Part shown: positions 5,463 through 11,742 of the stretch, in pieces | How the letters are laid out: every line of letters begins with the position of its first letter | Numbering within the stretch: position 1 is the first letter of the stretch | From: an uncultured Ruaniaceae bacterium | Lineage (GTDB): Bacteria > Actinomycetota > Actinomycetes > Actinomycetales > Beutenbergiaceae | Reading direction: 5' to 3' | Length of the DNA stretch: 11,742 nt | NCBI GenBank assembly: GCA_938004115.1 | Contig: CALKWS010000186.1 | Coordinates: 1-11,742 of the forward strand | Notes under the pieces: generated by a model | What the model saw: the letters and a program-made list of their open reading frames with translations, nothing else | Database searches by the model: none | What the model was told of the DNA's origin: nothing | Translations under genes and position numbers: made by a program

Positions 5463-8006
5463 ATGACCGGGTTCACGCGCCGCCGGTGGCCGGTGGTCGG
5501 CCGCGACGATGAGGTGGCGTCGGCACTGGCACTGCTCCGTGGTGGGAGCCGGGGTCTGCTCATACATGGTGAGGGCGGTGTTGGCAAGACCACCCTGGCC
5601 ACCGCGCTGATCGAGGAGATCACCGCCGGTGGCCGTGCGCCACAGGTGATCCGGCTGCATACCGACGCCGCCGTGTTGTCCACACCATGGAAGGTCTTCG
5701 CCGACGTGCTCGATCCGGTGAGCCAGGATTCGGCCTCCCTGACTCGGGCCGTGAACCAGGTGCGCGATCGACTCGGCCAGGCCGCCCCGGCGCTGTTGCA
5801 CCTGGAGGATGCTCACCTGCTCGATGACCCCAGTGCCACCGTGCTGGCCGAGTTGGTCCAGTCCACGAGCATCCTCCTGCTGGCCACCACCCGCGGTGAA
5901 CCCGGCCCCCCGGCGCCGTTAGTGGCTCTCTGGCGTGCAGGCACGGTGGACCGCCTGGATCTTCAGCCCTTGGCCTTTCCCACTGTGGTCAACCTGCTCA
6001 GTCGGTTCCTGAACGCACCGGTGACCCAGGACACCAGCAGGCGGATGTGGGAGATCACCGGGGGCAACCCGCTGTACCTGCGCGAGCTGACGCTGGCACT
6101 GGTGGAGTCCGGCGCGTTGCGGCTCACCGAGGGGGCTTGGTCCTGGGACGGCGCCGGCCCAACCAATCAACGCATGCGAGACCTGCTCGGTCATGAACTT
6201 CGCGGGCTGGACGCCGGTGCGCGCGAACTCGTGGATCTTGTCGCCCTGGCCGGGTCCGTCTCCGTGGAACAGATCGCCGATATCTTCCCCGATCAGGCAC
6301 TCGCGACCGTCGTCACCAGCGGATTGCTGGTGCTGGACCAGCATGAACGAAGCGGTCGCACCCGGGCGCGGATCACCCATCCCATCCATGCTGAGGTCAT
6401 CCGCTCACTGATCCTGCCGCAGCGGCGCCGCACGCTGTACGACCGGTTGGCGACCCCAGCGGATGAGGGCATGGACCTCAACGAACTGTTCCACCGAGTC
6501 AACTGGGCCCTGCAATGCGGGATCGAACCTCGCCCGGACCATGTACTTGCGGCGACCCGGGCGGCCGCGGAGGCTCAGAGCACGGAATTGACGATCCAGA
6601 TGGCCACTGAGGCGCTGCGCCGTTGCGGTCAGGATCCGCTGGTGCGCTGCGAGATCTTGATTCTTCGCGCCCAGGCGCACCGCTTCGACGGTTCGATCGA
6701 ACGCGCTCTGTGCGATCTGCGCGAAGCCGAGGCGCGCCTTTCCGATGCGCCTGCCGGCTCCACCCGCGATTGGATCGAGGTGCGCATCGCCGAGATCACC
6801 GCCGACCTGCACCAGTACCATCACGACGACCTGGACCGGGGGTTGGCCGCTTTGACCGGGGCACTGGAGAACCTTCCGGTCCAGTCCCATTCGCTACGGC
6901 ACAGGTTACGGATCGGACGGCTCACCCGGTTGGGATTCGCCGGCCGGTTCAACGCCTGTATCGGCGAGATCGAGCAACTGCGAGGCGAGGTCGCCGGCGA
7001 CCATGCCGCCGCGGTCCAACTGGTGCCTGTCCTGGCGCTGGGATATGCCCAGCAAGGACGGTTGGACGACGCCCTCGCGGTGTGCCGGCAGGCACTGACC
7101 GCCTGGCGGGAGGAGTTCAACGCCTTCGCCTGGGTGCACGGAGAGATTCGCTCGGCGTGGTTCATGGCGTGCCTGTGGCGGGGCGACGTCGACAGTGCGG
7201 TAGATCCGCCGGGGTCCGGTCGCCATCCCTTGGGACGCTATGACGAAGCGGTGAGCCAGATCGGCCTGGGCCGCTACTACGCAGCTCTGGGTCGGTGGAG
7301 TCAGGCGATCACCGAGTATCGGGGAGCGTTGTCCCGCTTCGCGGTGCGCGACCCGTCCGGGTTCGCTCCGCTGGCCTGGGTCGGTCTTGCCCAGGCGTGT
7401 GCCGCCATCGGGGCCGACGATGATGCTCGGGCTGCGCGGGAGCGTTACCTGGCCTCGGCCACGCGCACCACGCGCGCGGTCGAGTCCGATTGTCGCTACA
7501 GCCTCGTGCAGGTCGCGATCGCGCTGGGTGAGGACGACGCCCACCTCCAGGCACGGCAACTGATCGCCTGGAGCAGGCAGCGGGGGCTGCACCTCGGTGC
7601 ATTACGCGCCACCCATCTGGCGTTGTGCAGTGCACCGCCGGAGGAGCGGCACATGCTGGTGGCCGAGTTGGAAGAACTGGCAGGCCACGTTGACGGACCT
7701 GTGCCCCCGACCTTGGTGGAGCACGGCCGGGCGCTGGTGGCCGGCGATCGCGAAGTCGCAGCGTTCCGGGTCAAGGAGTTGGCGGAACTGGGCGTGTGGG
7801 TACCGGTACGTGCCAGCGAGGTGAGGCTGACACCGCGCCAGCGGGAGATCGCGAACCTGGTGGTCCAGGGATTGTCCAACCGGGAGATCGCGGAGCGCCT
7901 GATGGTATCGGTGCGCACCGTCGACACCCACGTGGGCCACATATTCGCCCGGTTGTCAGTGCGCTCGCGCACGGACCTGTCCCGTGCGCTCGTGCGCGCG
8001 ACCTGA
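5463..8006 (+). CDS. LAL-family transcriptional regulator (AAA ATPase + LuxR-type HTH)
   Basis: This 847-residue protein has the architecture of large ATP-binding LuxR regulators (MalT relatives). An NTPase domain comes first: PVVGRDDE opens it, Walker A is GEGGVGKTT (36-44), and Walker B is ALLHLEDAH (110-118). A sensor-like TGGNPLYLREL follows at about 200-210. The middle (about 300-770) is alpha-helical and TPR-like, rich in Ala, Leu and Arg; it should bind a ligand or inhibitor. The C-terminus is a LuxR/GerE helix-turn-helix at 789-847, with LTPRQREIANLVVQGLSNRE and VRTVDTHV. In this family ATP and inducer drive oligomerisation and promoter activation. The ATG at 5463 follows AAGGGGG by 5 nt. 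A perfect palindrome lies just upstream and the DUF4389 unit diverges, so it may control itself and that unit. No biosynthetic cluster adjoins it. Confidence 0.93.
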   Translation: MTGFTRRRWPVVGRDDEVASALALLRGGSRGLLIHGEGGVGKTTLATALIEEITAGGRAPQVIRLHTDAAVLSTPWKVFADVLDPVSQDSASLTRAVNQVRDRLGQAAPALLHLEDAHLLDDPSATVLAELVQSTSILLLATTRGEPGPPAPLVALWRAGTVDRLDLQPLAFPTVVNLLSRFLNAPVTQDTSRRMWEITGGNPLYLRELTLALVESGALRLTEGAWSWDGAGPTNQRMRDLLGHELRGLDAGARELVDLVALAGSVSVEQIADIFPDQALATVVTSGLLVLDQHERSGRTRARITHPIHAEVIRSLILPQRRRTLYDRLATPADEGMDLNELFHRVNWALQCGIEPRPDHVLAATRAAAEAQSTELTIQMATEALRRCGQDPLVRCEILILRAQAHRFDGSIERALCDLREAEARLSDAPAGSTRDWIEVRIAEITADLHQYHHDDLDRGLAALTGALENLPVQSHSLRHRLRIGRLTRLGFAGRFNACIGEIEQLRGEVAGDHAAAVQLVPVLALGYAQQGRLDDALAVCRQALTAWREEFNAFAWVHGEIRSAWFMACLWRGDVDSAVDPPGSGRHPLGRYDEAVSQIGLGRYYAALGRWSQAITEYRGALSRFAVRDPSGFAPLAWVGLAQACAAIGADDDARAARERYLASATRTTRAVESDCRYSLVQVAIALGEDDAHLQARQLIAWSRQRGLHLGALRATHLALCSAPPEERHMLVAELEELAGHVDGPVPPTLVEHGRALVAGDREVAAFRVKELAELGVWVPVRASEVRLTPRQREIANLVVQGLSNREIAERLMVSVRTVDTHVGHIFARLSVRSRTDLSRALVRAT

Positions 8007-8020
8007 TCCAGGGACGGCGT

Positions 8021-8050
8021 TGCGGGCCCGGCCAGGTGACCGGGCCCGCA
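8021..8050. terminator. Bidirectional terminator hairpin
   Basis: TGCGGGCCCGG (8021-8031) pairs perfectly with CCGGGCCCGCA (8040-8050) around the 8-nt loop CCAGGTGA: 11 bp, ten of them G-C. It fills most of the 54-bp gap between two convergent genes, ending 10 bp before the surface-protein stop. Neither strand has a T-tract, so it is an I-shaped terminator of the kind common in actinobacteria. Confidence 0.75.
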
Positions 8051-8060
8051 CGGCCGCGTC

Positions 8061-10943
8061 CTACGAGTGCTGACGCCTGCCGTTCAGCACAGCGCCGGTC
8101 AGGATGAGCAGCATGCCCACCGCAGCAGCCCCGGCCAGGTGGCCGGGCAACCCGGTGCCGGGCAGGTCGGCGCCGGGCCGGTGGGTACCCGACAACGCAC
8201 CGCCGCGGAACCCGTCCTCGGCGGGCGAGGCCGGCGCGGTGACGGTGAGTTCGATCTCCTGGCTCACCGACGGCTGGAAACTGTCCTCCCCGGAGTACTG
8301 GGCGTGCACCGCGTAGGTGCCGACTTCCAGGGAGTCCAGTTCCAGAACCGCAGGACTGTTCAACTCCACCGGATCCCCGGCAGCAGTGCCGTCCAGGTAG
8401 AACTGGACCGAACCGGCGGGCGTGCCCCGGGCGGGTTCCACCACCCCGATCTCGGCGGACAACTCCACCGAGTCGTCGGTGGTGATCTCGGCACTGGACA
8501 GCGTCAGAGCGGTGGTCGTGCGCCCTGGGTCGACCGCGTGGAGGGCGACCTCCGAGACAGCGGGGGCATGCCCGCGATCACCCTGGTAGATCGCCACGAT
8601 CTCCCGGTCGCCGACCTCCAGGTCGCCGACGGTTAGGACGGCAACGCCCTCGTGCAGTTCGACCGGGTCGCCGAGCGGCTCGCCGTCGACCTCGAACCCG
8701 ACCAGGCCGGTCGGCAACAGTTCCGACTCGTGGTCGGCGTCCACGGTCGCGCGCAACTGCGTTTCCTGGCCGACCACCGTCATCTCGGGATCGGATGTGA
8801 CCGTGACCAGAGCCTGCGCGGTACTCACCTCCAGCACGACCTCCTCGGAGGCGGCCGGGGTGACGTCCTCGTTGCCGGAGTACACAGCGGTGAGCACGTG
8901 GTCACCGACCTCTAGGTCGGCCACCGGCAGGATCGCCTGCCCGTGGTCGGACTGTTCCTGCAACAGCGTGATCTCCGACTGCGGCAGGTGCCCATCGTCC
9001 TCGACCTGCGGAACGACCTGAGCGGTGCCCAAGGAATCCTCCCCGGCGAAGAACTCCACCGATCCGGCGACTGGCGCCTGGCCGGGTTCCAGCACCCGTA
9101 CGTCCGCGGTGAGATCCGCGACCTGGCCGTACCGGGTGGCCGTGGGATCGACCGTCAACGTCACCTCCGCGTTCGCCCGGTCGACGGCGTGCAGGTGCTC
9201 GTCGCTGACGGACGGGTGCAGATTCCCATCGCCGGAGTACTCGGCCGTGACCTCGCGAGCGCCTACGGGCATGTCGGCGGTGACCAGCGAGGCCGCGCCG
9301 TCCTGGACTGGTTCGGGCTCCCCGACCGGGGCGCCGTCGACATAGAACTGGACCTCGCCGGTCGGGTCGGCGACCGCGGGAGGGAGCGTGTGCACGCTCG
9401 CCTCCAAGGTGACCTCCTGTCCGCGCACGGTCGGATTGGGGGTCGAGTCGATCTCGGTGAGTGTCGAGCCGCGCTCGATCGCGATGGAGCGCGCCACGGC
9501 ATCCGAGGTACCGAACCGGGGCGTTCCCAGATAGGTAGCGCTGATGTCCTCCGAGCCGGCATCGCCGGCAGCGAATTCCAGGCTGGCCACGCCGTCGCTG
9601 ATACTGGCGGAGCCGAGCACCTGCCCGTCACGGCTGAACTCCACCTCGCCGGTGATGGTCCCGGCCGCCGGGCTCACGGGCGCGACGTTCGCCGTGACGG
9701 TGACCGGTTGGCCCACGACGACACGCTGGGGTTGGACCTGCAGCGTGGTGGTGGTGCTCCCGGGATCGACGGTGACGTCCACCGTGCCGGTCGATCCGTA
9801 GAAGTCGGACGTGGACGGCACGTACTCGGCCTGCACCTGGGTGGCGCCGACGTCGAGCCGAATCCCGTGGAACGTGGCCTCGCCGTCCACCAGGTCTGCG
9901 GTGCCGAGCAATCGTGCACCGTGGAAGAGGTTCACCTGTCCCTGGGGGGTGTCGCTGGTGTCGTCGCTACCGACGCTCACCGAGTAGGTGACCGGTTGGC
10001 CGTAGACCGATTCGGCCGGGTCGGCTACCAGATCGGTGGAGGTTCCGAAGGTGGGGTCATAGGTGATCCGGACATAGCCGTCGCCACGGGTGGTGTGGGT
10101 GGAGAAGGTGGCGTCGATACCGGCAGAGGCGTAAGAACTGCCCCCGCCTCCCCCGCCCCCACCGGCACCGCCGACCCGGCTGCCGTCACCGCCCAGGCCG
10201 CCTCGGTAACCGCCGCCTCCGCCGCCACCACCGCCGCCGCTGGAACTGCTACCGGCGTTCCCGCCGTCGGTGCCGTGGCCCGTTCCTCTAACCCCGGATA
10301 ACCCGCCGTGCCCGCCACCGGCGCAGACACCGAAGGCACCGACTCCGTTCATTCCTGCGTTGCCGCCGTGGCCGCCGTAACACCCGGCGAAGCCTGCTCC
10401 GCGGCCGCCGCCACCGCCGCCGCCACCGGCCACGATCAGCCGGTCCCCGGCGACCACCGCGCTGGCGCCGCCACCACCGCCGCCGGCCATGGCGAGCAAT
10501 GACCCGGTGTTACCGTCCCCACCGTTTCGGTAGCCGATCCCCCCGTCGCCGGGGCTGTGGCGTTCGCCTACCGGGCCGCCCTCAGTGGAACCGTAGAAGC
10601 GCAGCGTGTCCCCGGGGGTGACGTCCAATGTCGCGGTCACCCGGTCGCCCCCGCCCCCTGCGCCGTCGCCGCTGAGGGGTAGTCCGATGATGGGGATCTC
10701 CAGGATGTCGCCCCCTCCGCCGCTGGCGCCGACCACTTCCACGTGGATCGAATGGACTCCTGCAGGCACCGTCCAGTTGGTGCCACTGGTGCCCCAGAAG
10801 GTGTGGGTCACCTCATCGGCGTGGGCGGCACCGCCCAGGCCGATCACCCCGGCGGCCACCAGCGCCGCCGTTGCTGTGCCCGCGCCCAGCCGGCGGGCGA
10901 TACTGGCCCTGCGCGGCGGCGCGGCTGTGGAGAAGGTAGACAT
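8061..10943 (-). CDS. LPXTG-anchored surface protein: glycine-rich head and six Ig-like repeats
   Basis: This is a predicted secreted, sortase-anchored wall protein of 960 residues. A signal peptide (RR at 11-12, hydrophobic 21-40) probably ends at AHA|DE (after 42). A head at 44-297 begins with WTVPAGVHSIHVEVVGASGGGG, as in bacterial glycine-rich domains, and holds poly-Gly runs of up to ten residues plus two cysteines (C188, C206). Six Ig-like repeats of about 95-117 residues follow (about 298-395, 396-492, 493-590, 591-709, 710-807, 808-904), with the (S)VxFxxDG and YSGDxxxxPSxS signatures of Big_3_5/Ig-like bacterial surface domains. The fourth has about 20 extra residues (643-668). The end is a standard sorting signal: LPGTG (927-931), helix (about 934-953) and tail GRRQHS. 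The ATG has GGGGAG 8 nt upstream. Adhesion or matrix building is likely; the ligand is unknown. No sortase gene is in the window. Confidence 0.93.
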   Translation of the reverse strand: MSTFSTAAPPRRASIARRLGAGTATAALVAAGVIGLGGAAHADEVTHTFWGTSGTNWTVPAGVHSIHVEVVGASGGGGDILEIPIIGLPLSGDGAGGGGDRVTATLDVTPGDTLRFYGSTEGGPVGERHSPGDGGIGYRNGGDGNTGSLLAMAGGGGGGASAVVAGDRLIVAGGGGGGGGRGAGFAGCYGGHGGNAGMNGVGAFGVCAGGGHGGLSGVRGTGHGTDGGNAGSSSSGGGGGGGGGGYRGGLGGDGSRVGGAGGGGGGGGSSYASAGIDATFSTHTTRGDGYVRITYDPTFGTSTDLVADPAESVYGQPVTYSVSVGSDDTSDTPQGQVNLFHGARLLGTADLVDGEATFHGIRLDVGATQVQAEYVPSTSDFYGSTGTVDVTVDPGSTTTTLQVQPQRVVVGQPVTVTANVAPVSPAAGTITGEVEFSRDGQVLGSASISDGVASLEFAAGDAGSEDISATYLGTPRFGTSDAVARSIAIERGSTLTEIDSTPNPTVRGQEVTLEASVHTLPPAVADPTGEVQFYVDGAPVGEPEPVQDGAASLVTADMPVGAREVTAEYSGDGNLHPSVSDEHLHAVDRANAEVTLTVDPTATRYGQVADLTADVRVLEPGQAPVAGSVEFFAGEDSLGTAQVVPQVEDDGHLPQSEITLLQEQSDHGQAILPVADLEVGDHVLTAVYSGNEDVTPAASEEVVLEVSTAQALVTVTSDPEMTVVGQETQLRATVDADHESELLPTGLVGFEVDGEPLGDPVELHEGVAVLTVGDLEVGDREIVAIYQGDRGHAPAVSEVALHAVDPGRTTTALTLSSAEITTDDSVELSAEIGVVEPARGTPAGSVQFYLDGTAAGDPVELNSPAVLELDSLEVGTYAVHAQYSGEDSFQPSVSQEIELTVTAPASPAEDGFRGGALSGTHRPGADLPGTGLPGHLAGAAAVGMLLILTGAVLNGRRQHS

Positions 10944-11010
10944 GCGAAGATCTCCCCGATTCGGTGCGTAGTCCGGGACGGAACTGACCCGAACATCTGC
11001 ACGCTAGGGA

Positions 11011-11024
11011 GCCGCGCCAGCGGC
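11011..11024. terminator. Small hairpin downstream of the DUF1992 gene
   Basis: GCCGC (11011-11015) and GCGGC (11020-11024) form a 5-bp stem with a 4-nt loop, 14 bp after the DUF1992 stop on the minus strand. It is short and has no T-tract. It lies in the 95-bp gap before the surface-protein gene, so it could be a weak terminator or part of that gene's leader. Confidence 0.25.
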
Positions 11025-11038
11025 CACATCGGTAAGTA

Positions 11039-11680
11039 CTACGTATTTCCGCCGGCGGGCTTCCCGGTATTCCGGCGACGCCAGAATTGCCACCATCGCA
11101 CGCGGGCGGGGGCGCTGGTCTCGGCATTCGCCGGCCCGGCTGCCGGCTCGGTGCGCGGCTCGCTGCCGCGCGGCGCCTCCGATGGGCGACCAGATACGGG
11201 GCTGGTGGTGTCCGGCGCGCCGGGCTCGACGTGAGGCGGGCGAACGTTCGCCCGTTCGGCGCGCCACTGTGCCACGATTTTCTCCACCGGAGCCGGCGCC
11301 ACGGGAAGCACCGGGCCGCTGGGGGCGCGGATCCACTGGGCCACTCGTTCGTTGACCTCGCTCACCCACGCCCGGACGGTCTCTTCGTCGGGTAGGTCGC
11401 GGACGGTCTCCGGGAGCGCGGCGACCTCCCGGCGAAGTTGCAGTGCCGGTGGCAGGAGCACGTCGGGCGGGACCTCCTCCTCGCGGATCTTCTGTTTGAT
11501 CCACCAGTCCTCATCCCACGGCTTGTCGATGCCCGGGAGTGGTTTGCCGGCGCCGCGCAGGTTGTCGAACTCCCCGCGCTCCTCGGCCTCCCGGATGAGC
11601 CGGTCCACCCAACTGTGGATCGGCACGCCGCCGGGAATGCGTTCGACCATCACCTCGATTGTGCCTGCCGCCACCGTCAC
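11039..11680 (-). CDS. DUF1992 (DnaJ-C28-like) protein with Trp/Arg-rich tail
   Basis: This 213-residue protein carries a DUF1992 domain (conserved part of the DnaJ homologue subfamily C member 28 family), function unknown. The domain spans about 17-120: HSWVDRLIREAEERGEFDNL, then GAGKPLPGI (43-51) and DEDWWIKQKIREE (56-68), all hallmark segments. There is no J-domain HPD motif, as is usual for bacterial members. A Pro/Glu/Ser/Ala-rich, probably disordered stretch (145-192) leads to RVRWWQFWRRR (193-203), a short aromatic and cationic segment that could bind the membrane interface or nucleic acid. The GTG at 11680 is preferred because it overlaps the previous gene's stop as GTGA and has AGGG 6 nt upstream. 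The ATG at 11650 (VERIPGG) fits the usual family N-terminus and is a serious alternative. Confidence 0.88.
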   Translation of the reverse strand: MTVAAGTIEVMVERIPGGVPIHSWVDRLIREAEERGEFDNLRGAGKPLPGIDKPWDEDWWIKQKIREEEVPPDVLLPPALQLRREVAALPETVRDLPDEETVRAWVSEVNERVAQWIRAPSGPVLPVAPAPVEKIVAQWRAERANVRPPHVEPGAPDTTSPVSGRPSEAPRGSEPRTEPAAGPANAETSAPARVRWWQFWRRRNTGKPAGGNT

Positions 11681-11742
11681 CGTCGACCCTGGCCGTCGAG
11701 GTACTGGCGTACATATTCGACTAGGTCGTCCCCACGGCGGAC
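11677..11742 (-). CDS. C-terminal end of an unidentified gene, cut by the window edge
   Basis: Reading in from the right edge, one minus-strand frame gives 21 residues (VRRGDDLVEYVRQYLDGQGR and a final R) and stops at TGA 11679-11677. The charged, amphipathic tail looks like a real protein end. The stop shares GTGA with the GTG start of the DUF1992 gene, a 4-nt overlap typical of co-translated genes. Too little is visible to name a family. Confidence 0.5.
   Translation of the reverse strand, partial: VRRGDDLVEYVRQYLDGQGRR

Noticed and set aside
5463..8006. The LAL regulator as pathway regulator of a natural-product cluster
   Set aside because: Many LAL regulators play this role, but the neighbours are membrane, surface and housekeeping-type genes with no biosynthetic enzymes.
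8943..10301. A 452-codon open frame on the plus strand, opposite the surface-protein gene
   Set aside because: It is antisense to a gene with clear signal peptide, Ig repeats and sorting signal. Its product is a low-complexity Gly/Arg/Val sequence with no recognisable domain, as GC-rich antisense frames commonly give.
10141..10500. The CCGCC-rich stretch as a CRISPR or non-coding repeat array
   Set aside because: There is no regular unit with spacers. The pattern is explained by consecutive glycine codons on the minus strand.
10944..11038. A riboswitch or leader RNA ahead of the surface-protein gene
   Set aside because: The 95-bp gap is short and holds only a 5-bp hairpin and a weak stem near the Shine-Dalgarno sequence. 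It matches no riboswitch consensus I know.

Overview
The window reads as chromosomal DNA of a high-GC Gram-positive bacterium (Actinomycetota; a Micrococcales-type genome would fit, but no gene fixes the genus). The reasons are very GC-rich third codon positions, several GTG starts, apparently leaderless promoters, a LAL-type LuxR regulator, DUF4389 and DUF1992 proteins typical of actinobacteria, and an LPXTG-anchored surface protein. There are no RNA genes, insertion sequences, CRISPR arrays or integration signs. Coding density is high.

Left part (1-3500): after a possible gene end and a short tandem repeat, three minus-strand genes read leftward: a single-domain GNAT acetyltransferase (1801-2346), a two-domain GNAT protein (826-1728) and a two-helix membrane protein of unknown function (81-770). 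Diverging from them at about 2350-2436 are a small class I methyltransferase (2437-2979) and a Nudix hydrolase (3033-3467) with a consensus Nudix box. These look like stand-alone enzymes with no evident common pathway.

Middle part (3500-8060): a two-gene minus-strand unit encodes a membrane protein with two tandem DUF4389 units fused to an extracytoplasmic domain (3802-5313) and, overlapping it by 8 nt, a small conserved lipoprotein-like membrane protein (3519-3809). Diverging from it is a large AAA/TPR-like LuxR (LAL-family) regulator (5463-8006). The 149-bp divergent region carries a perfect 10-bp inverted repeat next to the likely regulator start site, and a 9-bp copy of one half-site over the ribosome binding site of the DUF4389 gene. 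This suggests a regulator controlling itself and its divergent membrane-protein neighbours. That unit is the best candidate in the window for an undescribed regulatory system.

Right part (8060-11742): an 11-bp GC-rich hairpin separates the convergent regulator and a 960-residue secreted surface protein (8061-10943). The surface protein has a signal peptide, a glycine-rich head, six Ig-like repeats, an LPGTG sorting signal, a membrane helix and a basic tail. Upstream of it are a DUF1992 (DnaJ-C28-like) gene (11039-11680) and, overlapping that by 4 nt, the last 21 codons of a gene that enters from the right edge.
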